Positions 24,309 to 36,360 of a DNA stretch of 64,000 nt are shown piece after piece. Source of the DNA: an uncultured Lachnospiraceae bacterium (GTDB lineage: Bacteria > Bacillota > Clostridia > Lachnospirales > Lachnospiraceae); NCBI GenBank assembly GCA_947631625.1, contig CANRMA010000003.1, forward strand, positions 141,896-205,895, given 5' to 3'. The number at the start of each line of letters is the position of its first letter. The first letter of the stretch is position 1. A program made the position numbers and the translations under genes. The notes under the pieces are model-generated. The model saw nothing but the letters and a program-made list of their open reading frames with translations, did not search any database and was not told the DNA's origin.

Positions 24309-26732
24309 TCAAAACAGCCATTCATTCCAGAAACGCTCTATCCTTTGAGCAATTTTATCCACGGTGACCGTTTCATACCCGCTCCATTCCCTGGGAAACA
24401 GCCTCCGGTATGGCAGAGTCAGAAACCTTTCGTCCAACAGCACAACTATGCCTACGTCCTGCGCCGTCCTTATAACACGCCCTGCCGCCTGAAGCACTTT
24501 ATTCATACCCGGATAACGGTAAGCATAGTCAAAACCGTTGCCGTCTAAGCCGTCAAAGTATTTTTTCAGGATATCCCTTTCATTGCATACCTGCGGAATA
24601 CCCGTACCCACGATCATAACTCCGATAAGACTGTCGTTCTTTAAATCTATGCCTTCGCTGAAAATACCGCCCATAACGCAGAAACCGATCAGGGTCTTTT
24701 CTTCCTCTATCTCAATATCCATATGAATAAGCTCCGACAGGTCGCATTCTTCGTTTACGGCAAATCTTGACAGGAACTCTTCCCTTAAAGTCTCGCTCAT
24801 ATGCTCCTTCTGCACAATACATTCAATACCGTCGTCCGCAAAATATTCTTCAAAACATTTTAACACATTCTGTAAGAAAGCATGGGACGGAAAAAAGATC
24901 ATATAGTTACCGTTTCTGTTTTTCACTATCTCATATATATAAGAAGCGATCTTATAATATTCTGTCTCGCCGCGTCTTGTATATTTGCTAGTCACATCGC
25001 TTCCGATAAAAAGCCCCCGCTTCTCAGGATCAAAAACCGAATGCGCATATACTTCATAATCTCCTTCTTCCGCGCCAAGCAGGTTTTTATAATATGTTAT
25101 CGGAAGCAGAGTGGCGGAAAAAAGAATGGCGCTTACGGCCCTCATCATGCATTCTTTAAGATTTTTGGACGGATTTACGCAAAAAAGCTTCAAAATAAAG
25201 CTTCCGTCGTCATTTAACTGTGAATATGCGACGTAATTCTCATCCATCAGATCATTTATCAGTAAAAAATGCGACACTTCAAAATAAAATTCCAGTATTT
25301 CCTTATGTACAGGCGAATTTTCATTGTCGTCCAGATAATCCTCTATCGCGGCGCTCAGCCTGTTAAGCGCCATTACAAAAGGCGATATATTTTCTTCTAT
25401 TTTATAATCGACGCACTCTTTTTTCAGCGCCAACAGCTCTTTATTACATTTGTCAAGCTGCTTTTCAAGCCGGACGGAATATGGCTTTACGACCTTTTTT
25501 AACTCAAGAAAGTCTTCCTTTTTTAAGACCGCGCTGTACATCTCCCTTCCACGCTCTACCAGATTATGCGCCTCATCTATAAGAAATACATAGTCTCTCT
25601 GAACGCCTTGCGCAAAAAAGCGGCGAAGGTATACATGCGGATCAAATACATAATTGTAATCGCATATGACCGCATCGGCAAAAAGACTCAGATCCAGACA
25701 CATCTCAAAAGGACATACTTTATGTTTTTTCGCATATTTTTCTACGTTCTCACGGCTAAAATTTTCCTCATGGGTAAGCAGATCGTAGAGCGCGTCGTTT
25801 ATTCTGTCAAAATGCCCCTTTGCATAGGGGCAGGCGTCGGGATTGCACTCTTTTTCGTCAGTAAAACAAATTTTTTCTTTCGCGGTAAGTATAACGGTCC
25901 TGAATTTAAGTCCGTTTTCCCTCAATATCCTAAAAGCGTCCTCCGCCACAGTCCTTGTGATCGTCTTGGCCGTAAGATAGAATATCCTTTCCGCGCGGCC
26001 TTCGCCGACCGCCTTCACCGACGGGAACACCGTAGATATCGTTTTTCCTACTCCTGTCGGCGCCTCTATAAACAACTTCCTTCTATGATAAATCGTACGA
26101 TACACATAAGAGACTAAGTCCTTTTGCCCCTCTCTGTATTCAAACGGGAATTTAAGCTCCTTTATCGACGCCTGCCTGAGATTTTGCCACTCAAAGCTAA
26201 GCTCGGCCCATTTTTCATACTTACCTATAACCTCCCCAAACCACTGTTTAAGTTCTTCATATTTATAAGTATGGTTAAAATACCGTATTTCCTCAGTTTC
26301 AAGGTTACAGTAAGTCATACGGACATTGATCTCTTCTATATGATTCTGCTGCGCATAAATATAGGCATAGCACTTGGCCTGAGCCAGATGGACCGGTACC
26401 GCCTGCTTCATCTTGATGAGATCATGATAAGTTCCTTTTATCTCATCTATGGTCACTCTTATATCCGGCGGATCAGCGTTTTCCCCATTAACATTCTCAA
26501 ATATTATCCCGTCGGCGCGGCCGTCTATAACAATGTCATAATCTTTGGCGTGATGCGTATATTTTAACGAAACCTCCGCATGATAGTCCGCTCCCATACG
26601 CCTCTGTATCATTCTGTGGATTCGGCCCCCCTCCTGCATGGCGTCAGGAGAAAAAGCCGCCCTTCGATTGTCGATATCGCCTGAACGAAGAATAAATTCT
26701 ACCAGACTTCTTACAGAAACACGAATTTCCAT
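24309..26732 (-). CDS. PD-(D/E)XK nuclease fused to XPD/DinG-type Fe-S DNA helicase
   Basis: An 807-residue fusion. The N-terminal ~190 residues look like a Cas4/RecB-family nuclease: IVIDGRADGI, then TIDEIKGT (D-x-E-x-K-like) and LAQAKCYAYIYA. The rest is a superfamily 2 Rad3/XPD helicase: EYREGQKDLV (Q-like), Walker A EAPTGVGKTISTVFPS, a Fe-S insertion with cysteines in KICFTDEKECNPDACPYAKGH and HKVCPFEMC, the DEAH box LIDEAHNLVE, and late motifs VMGGIFSEGIDLK and VLQAAGRVIRT. It should unwind and cut DNA, probably in repair or defence. The start lies behind GAAGGGAAAGTAG. A solo repeat end sits in its leader. Confidence 0.87.
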   Translation of the reverse strand: MEIRVSVRSLVEFILRSGDIDNRRAAFSPDAMQEGGRIHRMIQRRMGADYHAEVSLKYTHHAKDYDIVIDGRADGIIFENVNGENADPPDIRVTIDEIKGTYHDLIKMKQAVPVHLAQAKCYAYIYAQQNHIEEINVRMTYCNLETEEIRYFNHTYKYEELKQWFGEVIGKYEKWAELSFEWQNLRQASIKELKFPFEYREGQKDLVSYVYRTIYHRRKLFIEAPTGVGKTISTVFPSVKAVGEGRAERIFYLTAKTITRTVAEDAFRILRENGLKFRTVILTAKEKICFTDEKECNPDACPYAKGHFDRINDALYDLLTHEENFSRENVEKYAKKHKVCPFEMCLDLSLFADAVICDYNYVFDPHVYLRRFFAQGVQRDYVFLIDEAHNLVERGREMYSAVLKKEDFLELKKVVKPYSVRLEKQLDKCNKELLALKKECVDYKIEENISPFVMALNRLSAAIEDYLDDNENSPVHKEILEFYFEVSHFLLINDLMDENYVAYSQLNDDGSFILKLFCVNPSKNLKECMMRAVSAILFSATLLPITYYKNLLGAEEGDYEVYAHSVFDPEKRGLFIGSDVTSKYTRRGETEYYKIASYIYEIVKNRNGNYMIFFPSHAFLQNVLKCFEEYFADDGIECIVQKEHMSETLREEFLSRFAVNEECDLSELIHMDIEIEEEKTLIGFCVMGGIFSEGIDLKNDSLIGVMIVGTGIPQVCNERDILKKYFDGLDGNGFDYAYRYPGMNKVLQAAGRVIRTAQDVGIVVLLDERFLTLPYRRLFPREWSGYETVTVDKIAQRIERFWNEWLF

Positions 26733-26761
26733 GCACTACTTTCCCTTCGCATAAACAAAAT

Positions 26762-26777
26762 CAGGCGATCGCGAAAC
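26762..26777. repeat. Single terminal repeat CAGGCGATCGCGAAAC (copy F)
   Basis: Matches the left terminus of the repeat family except for the first base and one internal change. No matching right end was found within several hundred bases. It lies in the 5' leader of the nuclease-helicase gene. Confidence 0.5.
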
Positions 26778-26808
26778 TGTTATCAAAGCTTCCCCGCCCG
26801 CATTCATC

Positions 26809-26852
26809 AAAAAACTCCCTACAATGATATTACGATATCATCAATAGGGAGT
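26809..26852 (-). terminator. Terminator of the HPr-like gene
   Basis: Long stem ACTCCCTA...TAGGGAGT with inner ATGATAT/ATATCAT pairing, followed on the minus strand by TTTTTT. It comes 43 bases after the HPr-like stop codon. Confidence 0.85.
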
Positions 26853-26894
26853 CAATGACGCTTTAGCGTTATATTTTCTGCGGTCCGCAGTCAA

Positions 26895-27122
26895 TCAACA
26901 TGCAACTGCAAATTTCTGCAGATACTTCTCAAAATCCGCATCATAGCCATTACATGAAACAGTCAATATCTGATTAAAATTTAATCCCATAACACCAATG
27001 ATGGATTTGGCATCTACTATGAAACTGTTATATGAAATGTCTACGTCAAATTCGCACTTCTCCGCTGCTGCGACAAAATCCTGCACACCGTCAGGTCTTA
27101 ACATGATCCTGTGCTGTATCAT
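26895..27122 (-). CDS. HPr-like protein lacking the active-site histidine
   Basis: A 75-residue HPr-fold protein. FIVDAKSIIGVMGLNFNQILTVSCNGYDADF matches the HPr region around regulatory Ser46 (KSI-GVM) and the C-terminal helix. The N-terminal GLHARPA signature with phosphoryl-accepting His15 is replaced by IMLRPDGVQDFV. Such a protein cannot carry phosphate from enzyme I, but could still be a target of HPr kinase, like Bacillus Crh. Start at 27122 with AAAAGGAGG in front; the longer reading from 27143 would run through that ribosome site. Own promoter and terminator. Confidence 0.8.
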   Translation of the reverse strand: MIQHRIMLRPDGVQDFVAAAEKCEFDVDISYNSFIVDAKSIIGVMGLNFNQILTVSCNGYDADFEKYLQKFAVAC

Positions 27123-27176
27123 TATAAATACCCTCCTTTTCATTACGCATCTGATATGTTCTTATCTTTTACAAAT

Positions 27177-27204
27177 ATAATACTCCATTATTTCCATTTG
27201 TAAA
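27177..27204 (-). promoter_or_regulatory. Promoter of HPr-like gene
   Basis: TTTACA (27199-27204), 16-base spacer, TATTAT (27177-27182) on the minus strand. Confidence 0.6.
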
Positions 27205-27342
27205 GAAAGAATTAGCGTTTATAAAGTAACAATATTTAGCAGATTTGGTCATTTTTACCACTTTTTTTCAATAATCTGCTTCTTTTTTGTAATTTTTGTT
27301 CATCCGTCTTTTATCAGTGTGAACGGATACAGCACATTTTAT

Positions 27343-28116
27343 TCATTTTTTATCAAATTCAACCATATATTCTCTAAACCTAAGCGGAAGCATCTGCTGT
27401 TGAAGTTTAGGATTTATGCGTTCTTTTATGGCGATAGTTTTGCAAAAAGCAGTAAAAAGTTCCTGATATTCGTTTTCCTTATCAGATTCCCCAAACATAT
27501 CATAAACGGAATTATCACTGTCTGATACCATATACCAATCTTTAAGCGCAGGATGAACGCCGTAAATTTTACGCATATCATCAAAAATAATAAAATTTTC
27601 AACCGACAGCCTGTCCGCAAAATGCGGCATTATAAACGGTATCACATTACATTTTGGCGCTATCTTTGAAAAAAGTATGCCCTCGCCTGATTCCTTAAAC
27701 CTTACTATCTCTATATAACGAAGCGCTTCATTAGCGGCGCTGCGCGCCAATTCGAACGTACGTTCTACATGCGTATCTGCCAGATTTTCCATGACCCGCC
27801 TTCCGCCGCCCTTAGACAATCCGTTTACCACGGTCTTATAGACCGCTTCTCCTTTCATCCTATCCTGCGCGGCAAGCGCGCGGCAGATATAAAGATAAAC
27901 CTCATCTCCCAGACGTTTTCTCAATGTCTGCGCCACTTTGGCGGTCTTCACCGCATCCGGTTCAATATTAATATAAGTTGCAAATAACCTCAGATTTCCT
28001 TCTTCACCTATCTGTATATGAATATGCTCATGCCCCTCCCTTAAGGCATAAGCCTCATATATACCGGTAAAGACGCCCTCTATGGAATCCTCACAGACAA
28101 GATATTTTTCTTCCAT
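27343..28116 (-). CDS. SAM-linked putative DNA-repair protein (TIGR03915 / DUF4130 type)
   Basis: A 257-residue protein matching in length and motifs the partner of the radical-SAM DNA-repair protein encoded just upstream: YLVCEDSIEGVFTGIYEAYALREGHEHIHI at the start, RVMENLADTHVERTFELARSAANEALRYIEIVRFKE in the middle, and CNVIPFIMPHFADRL...FIIFDDMRKIYGVHP near the end. The two genes are a conserved pair in bacteria, with a proposed but unproven role in DNA repair or modification. It begins 39 bases after the radical-SAM gene and should be in the same LexA-type-controlled operon. Confidence 0.9.
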   Translation of the reverse strand: MEEKYLVCEDSIEGVFTGIYEAYALREGHEHIHIQIGEEGNLRLFATYINIEPDAVKTAKVAQTLRKRLGDEVYLYICRALAAQDRMKGEAVYKTVVNGLSKGGGRRVMENLADTHVERTFELARSAANEALRYIEIVRFKESGEGILFSKIAPKCNVIPFIMPHFADRLSVENFIIFDDMRKIYGVHPALKDWYMVSDSDNSVYDMFGESDKENEYQELFTAFCKTIAIKERINPKLQQQMLPLRFREYMVEFDKK

Positions 28117-28155
28117 ATAAATACATACCCGCTTCCTTTTTTCTCCGGCAGACGC

Positions 28156-29442
28156 TCAGGAAAACAGCGACAACTGCTCATACCGCATCCCGTCATTTGT
28201 AAACTTAAGCCGCTCCTTGTCGTCGGTTAAGTTTCTTACTATATAATCTTCCTCTATCTTAGTCGGATACATCATCTTTCCGCTGCATGTAATAAAATAT
28301 AAGGCTCTTTTCAGCACGACTCCCATTTTCTTAAGATCGTTAAAATTGAGATTGCCAAACCGCCTTGCGCCTATTATACGCTTTGCGCTCCTTACCCCTA
28401 TTCCGGGGACTCTTAATAAAAGTCTATAATCCGCCCGGTTTATCTCTATCGGAAACAGTTCCAAATGCCTTACGGCCCAGTCAGCCTTGGGATCTATCCT
28501 CATATTAAAATTAGGGCGGTCGTCCGTCAAAAGTTCATCTACCTTAAAACCATAAAATCTAAGCAGCCAGTCCGCCTGATACAGCCTGTGTTCACGCAAA
28601 AGAGGCGGTCCTCCGGGCAGAGCCGGAAGCGCTTTATCCTCATTGACATTTACAAAAGCGGAATAATAGACTCTTTTTAATGAAAATTTCTGATAAAGAT
28701 TCTCTGCCACAGACATTATCTGGTAATCGCTCTCCGGCGTCGCCCCTATGATCATCTGCGTAGACTGTCCTGCTTCGCAAAAACGCGGAGTATGCCTGTA
28801 TAACGTCAATTCTTCCTTATTGGCGCTTATCGTGTTCTGTATCTGCCGCATCGGTTTGAGAATGCTTTTGCGGTTTTTATTAGGCGCAAGCTGTTTAAGG
28901 CTCTCCGCTGTCGGAAGCTCCAGATTGACACTCATCCTGTCGGCAAGAAATCCCGCCTTGTGTATGAGCGCAGGATCGGCCCCGGGAATTGCCTTGACAT
29001 GGATATATCCGTTAAAATGATGAATGTTGCGAAGTTTATAAAGCGTCTGACATATCAATTCCATTGTATAATCGGGACTGTACAGTATGCCCGAACTTAA
29101 AAACAGGCCTTCTATATAATTGCGCCTGTAAAATTCCATTGTAAGGGCGCAGACCTCATCCGGCGTGAACGAAGCTCTGGGAACATCGTTCGACCGTCTG
29201 TTCATACAGTATCTGCAATCAAAAATACATTCATTCGTAAATAAAATCTTTAATAAAGATATACATCGCCCGTCCGCCGCGAAACTATGGCAAAGCCCTG
29301 CCGATACCGTATTCCCTATGCCTTTGGCGTTACCGCCTCTTGAAGAGCCGCTCGACGAACACGAAACGTCATATTTTGCGGCGTCAGCAAGTATATTCAG
29401 TTTTTCCATTATCGGCATATCCTGCGCTATTCTGATTTCCAT
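28156..29442 (-). CDS. Putative DNA modification/repair radical SAM protein (TIGR03916 type)
   Basis: A 428-residue radical SAM enzyme with the 4Fe-4S motif CIFDCRYC (CxxxCxxC, about residue 73), followed by the SAM barrel (LFLSSGILYSPDYTMELI, MSVNLELPTAESL) and a C-terminal helix-hairpin-helix DNA-binding element LRVPGIGVRSAKRIIGARRFGNL. That combination is characteristic of the TIGR03916 family. First gene of the two-gene repair operon. Promoter TTGCAA-17-TATTAT lies between two LexA-box-like palindromes, so DNA-damage induction is likely. Confidence 0.92.
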   Translation of the reverse strand: MEIRIAQDMPIMEKLNILADAAKYDVSCSSSGSSRGGNAKGIGNTVSAGLCHSFAADGRCISLLKILFTNECIFDCRYCMNRRSNDVPRASFTPDEVCALTMEFYRRNYIEGLFLSSGILYSPDYTMELICQTLYKLRNIHHFNGYIHVKAIPGADPALIHKAGFLADRMSVNLELPTAESLKQLAPNKNRKSILKPMRQIQNTISANKEELTLYRHTPRFCEAGQSTQMIIGATPESDYQIMSVAENLYQKFSLKRVYYSAFVNVNEDKALPALPGGPPLLREHRLYQADWLLRFYGFKVDELLTDDRPNFNMRIDPKADWAVRHLELFPIEINRADYRLLLRVPGIGVRSAKRIIGARRFGNLNFNDLKKMGVVLKRALYFITCSGKMMYPTKIEEDYIVRNLTDDKERLKFTNDGMRYEQLSLFS

Positions 29443-29514
29443 ATCGATATTACACCCGTAATAATAATGCGATAGTCACTATATCCTGCAATTCAAGTCG
29501 TCCGCCCCGCAATG

Positions 29515-29528
29515 CGAACATCTGTTCT
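29515..29528. promoter_or_regulatory. LexA (SOS) box 1
   Basis: CGAACATCTGTTCT, close to the Gram-positive LexA consensus CGAACRNRYGTTYC, with the full GAAC-N4-GTTC core. It lies just downstream of the -10 box of the repair operon. Confidence 0.75.
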
Positions 29529-29534
29529 GTATGC

Positions 29535-29563
29535 ATAATACCATAACCTAAAATAAATTGCAA
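29535..29563 (-). promoter_or_regulatory. Promoter of the SAM-linked repair operon
   Basis: TTGCAA (29558-29563), 17-base spacer, TATTAT (29535-29540) on the minus strand, flanked on both sides by LexA-type boxes. Confidence 0.7.
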
Positions 29564-29572
29564 GATGTTTTT

Positions 29573-29586
29573 AGAACATTTGTTCG
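29573..29586. promoter_or_regulatory. LexA (SOS) box 2
   Basis: AGAACATTTGTTCG; on the minus strand CGAACAAATGTTCT, 13 of 14 positions of the Gram-positive LexA consensus. It lies just upstream of the -35 box. Confidence 0.75.
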
Positions 29587-29603
29587 TGACATTTTATTCG
29601 AGA

Positions 29604-32150
29604 TCACTCATTTTTTATGATCTTGTCCGCAGGCAGCCATTTTTTTATCTTATAAAAAATATCTTCCATCATTATCGGTTTTTCCACGAAATCATTCATG
29701 CCCGCCTTTAGATATTCCTCTATCTGGTCCTTCGCATCGTTAGCCGTAAGCGCGAGTATCGGAACCTCCCTGCAATATTCGTCCTCAAGCGCGCGTATGG
29801 TTCTGGAAGCCTCCAATCCGTCCATTACCGGCATGATATGGTCCATGAGTATGATATCGTACCTTTCTTTTTTGACCTTTTCAACGGCGATCGCGCCGTT
29901 CTGCGCTATATCCGCTTTTAATTTGAGCGGAGTCAGCATCTCGGCGGCAACCATGGTGTTGATCTCGTTGTCGTCCACGATCAATATCTTTGCCCCGGGC
30001 GCGGTATAAGAAAGTTCCTCTTCCTTCTTTTCTGTTTCAGCTTTTTGGGTATCGTCAGGATCGTCGTCCTTACCTTCTATGGCGTGACAGAAATTATACG
30101 TATAAAGAGGCTTATTTATCGTTGCCGCGCCCTCGATCTCATCATTTTCCTTCATAGGATTCTGTAGTAAATACAACCAGGCGCCGCTTTTTTTGAGGCG
30201 GTCTTTTTCCCCGTCGCTTAATTGACCGGAACAGTCAGTGAAATAAATCAGTTTTTTATTTTCAACCGCATCGGTCAATATATCGTCGGAAAACGAGAGT
30301 TTATAGGCTTTTGCCAAGGTCTTTAGCGACTCATATGCCTCGCCGCTTTTCATTTTGCCGGCTATCAGAACTTCCTCGCCGGATTTTTCCAATACCGCCG
30401 CTTTTTCATCTCCTACGAGCTTCTGATGTATAGTAAAATAAAACTCGCTTCCTTTTCCATACTCGCTCCTTACGCCTATAGAGCCGTTCATGAGTTCCAC
30501 GAGCTGTCTGGAAATGGAGAGTCCAAGCCCCGTGCCTTCCTTTTGATGATTTTTTCTGGTATCTACCTGTTGGAAACTGCCAAAGAGTTTGGGTATATCT
30601 TCCTCACGTATCCCCTGCCCGGAATCTTTTACGCTGACAGAAAGCTCTATGTCATCACCCTCTGTTTTTTCCACGCGCACACATAATGAGACATAGCCTT
30701 TTTCGGTAAACTTAGTCGCATTATTCATCAGATTGATTATGATCTGGCGTATACGCAGGGCATCGCCGCATAAAGTCTTAGGCAGCAACGTATCAATATC
30801 ATAAATAAGTTCTACAGGCTTATCTCCTATCCTATTGAGTATTATCATGCCCAAATCGCTGAGCAGCTGCGTAAAATCATAGTTATCTTCAACCAACTCC
30901 ATCTTGCCGGATTCGATCTTAGAAATGTCGAGAAGATCGTTTATTATAGTGAGAAGGGCGTTTCCTGAATTTTGGATATTGACTATGTATTCGCGCTCCT
31001 TCTTTTGGAGTTCCCCCCGCAGGAGTATCTGCGTCATTCCCACGATCGCGTTCATAGGCGTCCTTATCTCATGCGAAACATTGGATACAAAAGCCGATTT
31101 GGCCTGATTGGCAGCGTCTGCGCGCTCTTTTTCCTGCCTTACTTTTTCCATGAGCTCCTGCTGCCTGCTCACGTCCACAAGAAGCATACTATAGCCTGCG
31201 ACTTCATTTTTATCTATTATGTCCACTATTTTTTTCTTATAATATTTATCGTTTTTTTGATAAATTTCATCCGTATTTACGAATAAATCGTATAGTTCGT
31301 CCGGAATGCGCGCCTGTTTGCGCATGCCGTTCAGCTTATATTCGCCGAATATCGACAGGGCGTAGGCGTTGGCGTCGAGGAAACCGTAGTTTTTATCTAC
31401 TATGATAAACGCGTCTTCCATCTGTTCGAACACCCACTCATGCCCCATCTCTTTTATTCCGTAAAACTCATCTTTTAAAAGGCCGAGTATGATGAAAAGA
31501 ATGGAAAATGACGCAAAAAGAGGCACAAAATCAAAGGCAGGGTCGAACGCCATATAACAGATCAGCGAAACTATGACGACGAACTGCGCGCCTATGAGCC
31601 TTGCCATATTTTTCCGCTCCGTCATATCTTTTAACCTGAACATTTTGATATTCGAATATAAGAGCACCCATATCAAAAGAAAACATACCCAACTGTAACG
31701 CAGCATATATATCACATTCTGCCCCGCGCTCGCAGTATATATCCCGAGAAACTCGTTCTTTTGAAAGCTGAAAAAAGGAGTGTCGCCTATGATGATTTTC
31801 CTGAGTCCGTCGTTCCAATACAAAAGCACGCTTAAAGATTCCAACCCCGCCCATATGCAAAAAGGCAGCCTCGGGAATTTCCTCCACAGATAACTTGCCA
31901 CGAACATACTGAAAAAGTAGTAAAAAAGAGCATTCCCCAGATACTGCATCTTACTTATTATAATCGCCTGCTCCGCAGTATCGGCGCTTATCACAAAAAA
32001 ATATCCGCTGTTCATCAGAAGACAGCCCATATTCGTCACCATCAGATACATGCTGTTATTGCTTTGATGTTTACGCCTCAACAGCGCGATTATTCCCGCA
32101 AAAGGGACCAACATCCCAAAAGTCTGTATAACATAGAATAAATATTTCAT
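29604..32150 (-). CDS. Hybrid sensor histidine kinase with 7TM N-terminal domain and receiver
   Basis: An ~848-residue hybrid kinase. The N terminus has seven hydrophobic segments (7TM histidine-kinase N-terminal type), then a PAS domain (MEDAFIIVDKNYGFLDANAYALSIFG), a coiled linker, HisKA with phospho-acceptor FVSNVSHEIRTPMNAIVGM, HATPase with NNATKF, DSGQGI and GTGLGLSI, a degenerate spacer receiver-like segment, and a C-terminal receiver KILIVDDNEINTMVAAEM...YDIILMDHIMPVMDG with the phospho-acceptor aspartate. I use ATG 32150 instead of an in-frame TTG at 32195. No separate response regulator is adjacent; output may go through an HPt elsewhere. Confidence 0.88.
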   Translation of the reverse strand: MKYLFYVIQTFGMLVPFAGIIALLRRKHQSNNSMYLMVTNMGCLLMNSGYFFVISADTAEQAIIISKMQYLGNALFYYFFSMFVASYLWRKFPRLPFCIWAGLESLSVLLYWNDGLRKIIIGDTPFFSFQKNEFLGIYTASAGQNVIYMLRYSWVCFLLIWVLLYSNIKMFRLKDMTERKNMARLIGAQFVVIVSLICYMAFDPAFDFVPLFASFSILFIILGLLKDEFYGIKEMGHEWVFEQMEDAFIIVDKNYGFLDANAYALSIFGEYKLNGMRKQARIPDELYDLFVNTDEIYQKNDKYYKKKIVDIIDKNEVAGYSMLLVDVSRQQELMEKVRQEKERADAANQAKSAFVSNVSHEIRTPMNAIVGMTQILLRGELQKKEREYIVNIQNSGNALLTIINDLLDISKIESGKMELVEDNYDFTQLLSDLGMIILNRIGDKPVELIYDIDTLLPKTLCGDALRIRQIIINLMNNATKFTEKGYVSLCVRVEKTEGDDIELSVSVKDSGQGIREEDIPKLFGSFQQVDTRKNHQKEGTGLGLSISRQLVELMNGSIGVRSEYGKGSEFYFTIHQKLVGDEKAAVLEKSGEEVLIAGKMKSGEAYESLKTLAKAYKLSFSDDILTDAVENKKLIYFTDCSGQLSDGEKDRLKKSGAWLYLLQNPMKENDEIEGAATINKPLYTYNFCHAIEGKDDDPDDTQKAETEKKEEELSYTAPGAKILIVDDNEINTMVAAEMLTPLKLKADIAQNGAIAVEKVKKERYDIILMDHIMPVMDGLEASRTIRALEDEYCREVPILALTANDAKDQIEEYLKAGMNDFVEKPIMMEDIFYKIKKWLPADKIIKNE

Positions 32151-32342
32151 GCTTACCACTGTCCTTATTTTTATTAGATAAATTGTACCATACAATTTGT
32201 CCGTATACCAACATGTTTTATTAAAAGCGTAAATTTAATAAAGGTTCTTGTGATTTCCGTAATTTTCTATATAATTATAAATAAGAGCAGACGAAAATAT
32301 GCTCGATTTCCATATATGATCATTATTCAGGAGGATATACAA

Positions 32343-35570
<3,228 letters not shown>

Positions 35571-35649
35571 CAATATAATTTACGCCGCCGCATATACTTT
35601 CTCGACATACGGCAAAAATGCGCCGGACAGACTTATACTTACTAAGCAC

Positions 35650-35687
35650 AAAAGCTCAGCGCCGCTTTCGCGGTCTGCTGAGCTTTT
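35650..35687. terminator. Bidirectional terminator after carB
   Basis: Stem AAAAGCTCAGC / GCTGAGCTTTT (11 perfect pairs) with an inner GCCGC-TTTC-GCGG hairpin; A and T runs on either side let it work in both directions. Confidence 0.85.
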
Positions 35688-35701
35688 ATAATATCGGCCT
35701 C

Positions 35702-35977
35702 TTATGATATTTGTGACGTTAGAGTGCAGAAAACCCACGCTATATACAATGTCCCGTTTATGTTCATATTGCGTTCCATTCGTATTTCCTTTATATGATA
35801 CCCTTTCATATAATGCAGACATATGACCGCTTTCTGCCTGACCGGGAGTTCCATAAGCTCCTTTAACGTTTCTTTCTGCTGCGGTGCGGCAAGGCTGTCC
35901 GCCGGTTCATCAATAGGAACCTCAATATGACGGTTCCTGAACCGTATCATATCGCGGAATTTCAGTTTCTTTTCCAT
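35702..35977 (-). pseudogene. ECF sigma factor remnant
   Basis: A 91-residue reading frame that resembles only the middle of an ECF sigma factor: KFRDMIRFRNRHIEVPIDEPADSL corresponds to the end of region 2, and LKELMELPVRQKAVICLHYMKGYHIKEI to the beginning of region 4. Most of region 2 is missing, and the recognition helix is replaced by an unrelated tail (RMERNMNINGTLYIAWVFCTLTSQIS). GGGGGTGA precedes the ATG, so it might still be translated, but it cannot be a working sigma factor. Confidence 0.6.
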
Positions 35978-36077
35978 GTATCGGTTTCACCCCCTTTGCT
36001 TTAAACACGTACGAAAAGTGTAAAAAGTAACGTATTGGAAATTTTTTATTTTTTATTTCTTATTCATAATTTTCATA

Positions 36078-36185
36078 ATTTCTATAATTTCAATTCTTGC
36101 CATAATTTTAATCATTTCAATACTTTTCATAATTTTTATAATTTCAATACTTTTCATAATTTTTATCATTTCAATACTTTTTATA
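36078..36185. repeat. Four 27-bp tandem repeats, AT-rich
   Basis: Units at 36078, 36105, 36132 and 36159, each 27 bases, variants of ATTTTTATAATTTCAATAC plus TTTTCATA. The period is a multiple of three, so short frames on both strands look repetitive (NFNTFHNFY / KSIEMIKIM), but I see no ribosome site and do not call a gene. Confidence 0.85.
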
Positions 36186-36360
36186 ATTTTTTGATTGCAA
36201 AACAGAAACGGAATATATAGTCCCATTAAATGTACCTCAAATATATTACTATAGAACAATAAAGGTTTATGTGCTACAATTATAATGTATTAAGTTGCCA
36301 ATAAACATAAAACCGTATTTATTTTAACGGCCGGGCATATGCAGGTTTTTCAGTTTTTTC

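Noticed and set aside
35580..35822. 80-codon minus-strand frame after carB
   Set aside because: It overlaps the bidirectional terminator and the sigma remnant in another frame.
36035..36220. Repetitive Asn/Phe/His-rich frame (and its opposite) across the 27-bp array
   Set aside because: It arises from a tandem repeat whose period is divisible by three; no ribosome site and very AT-rich.
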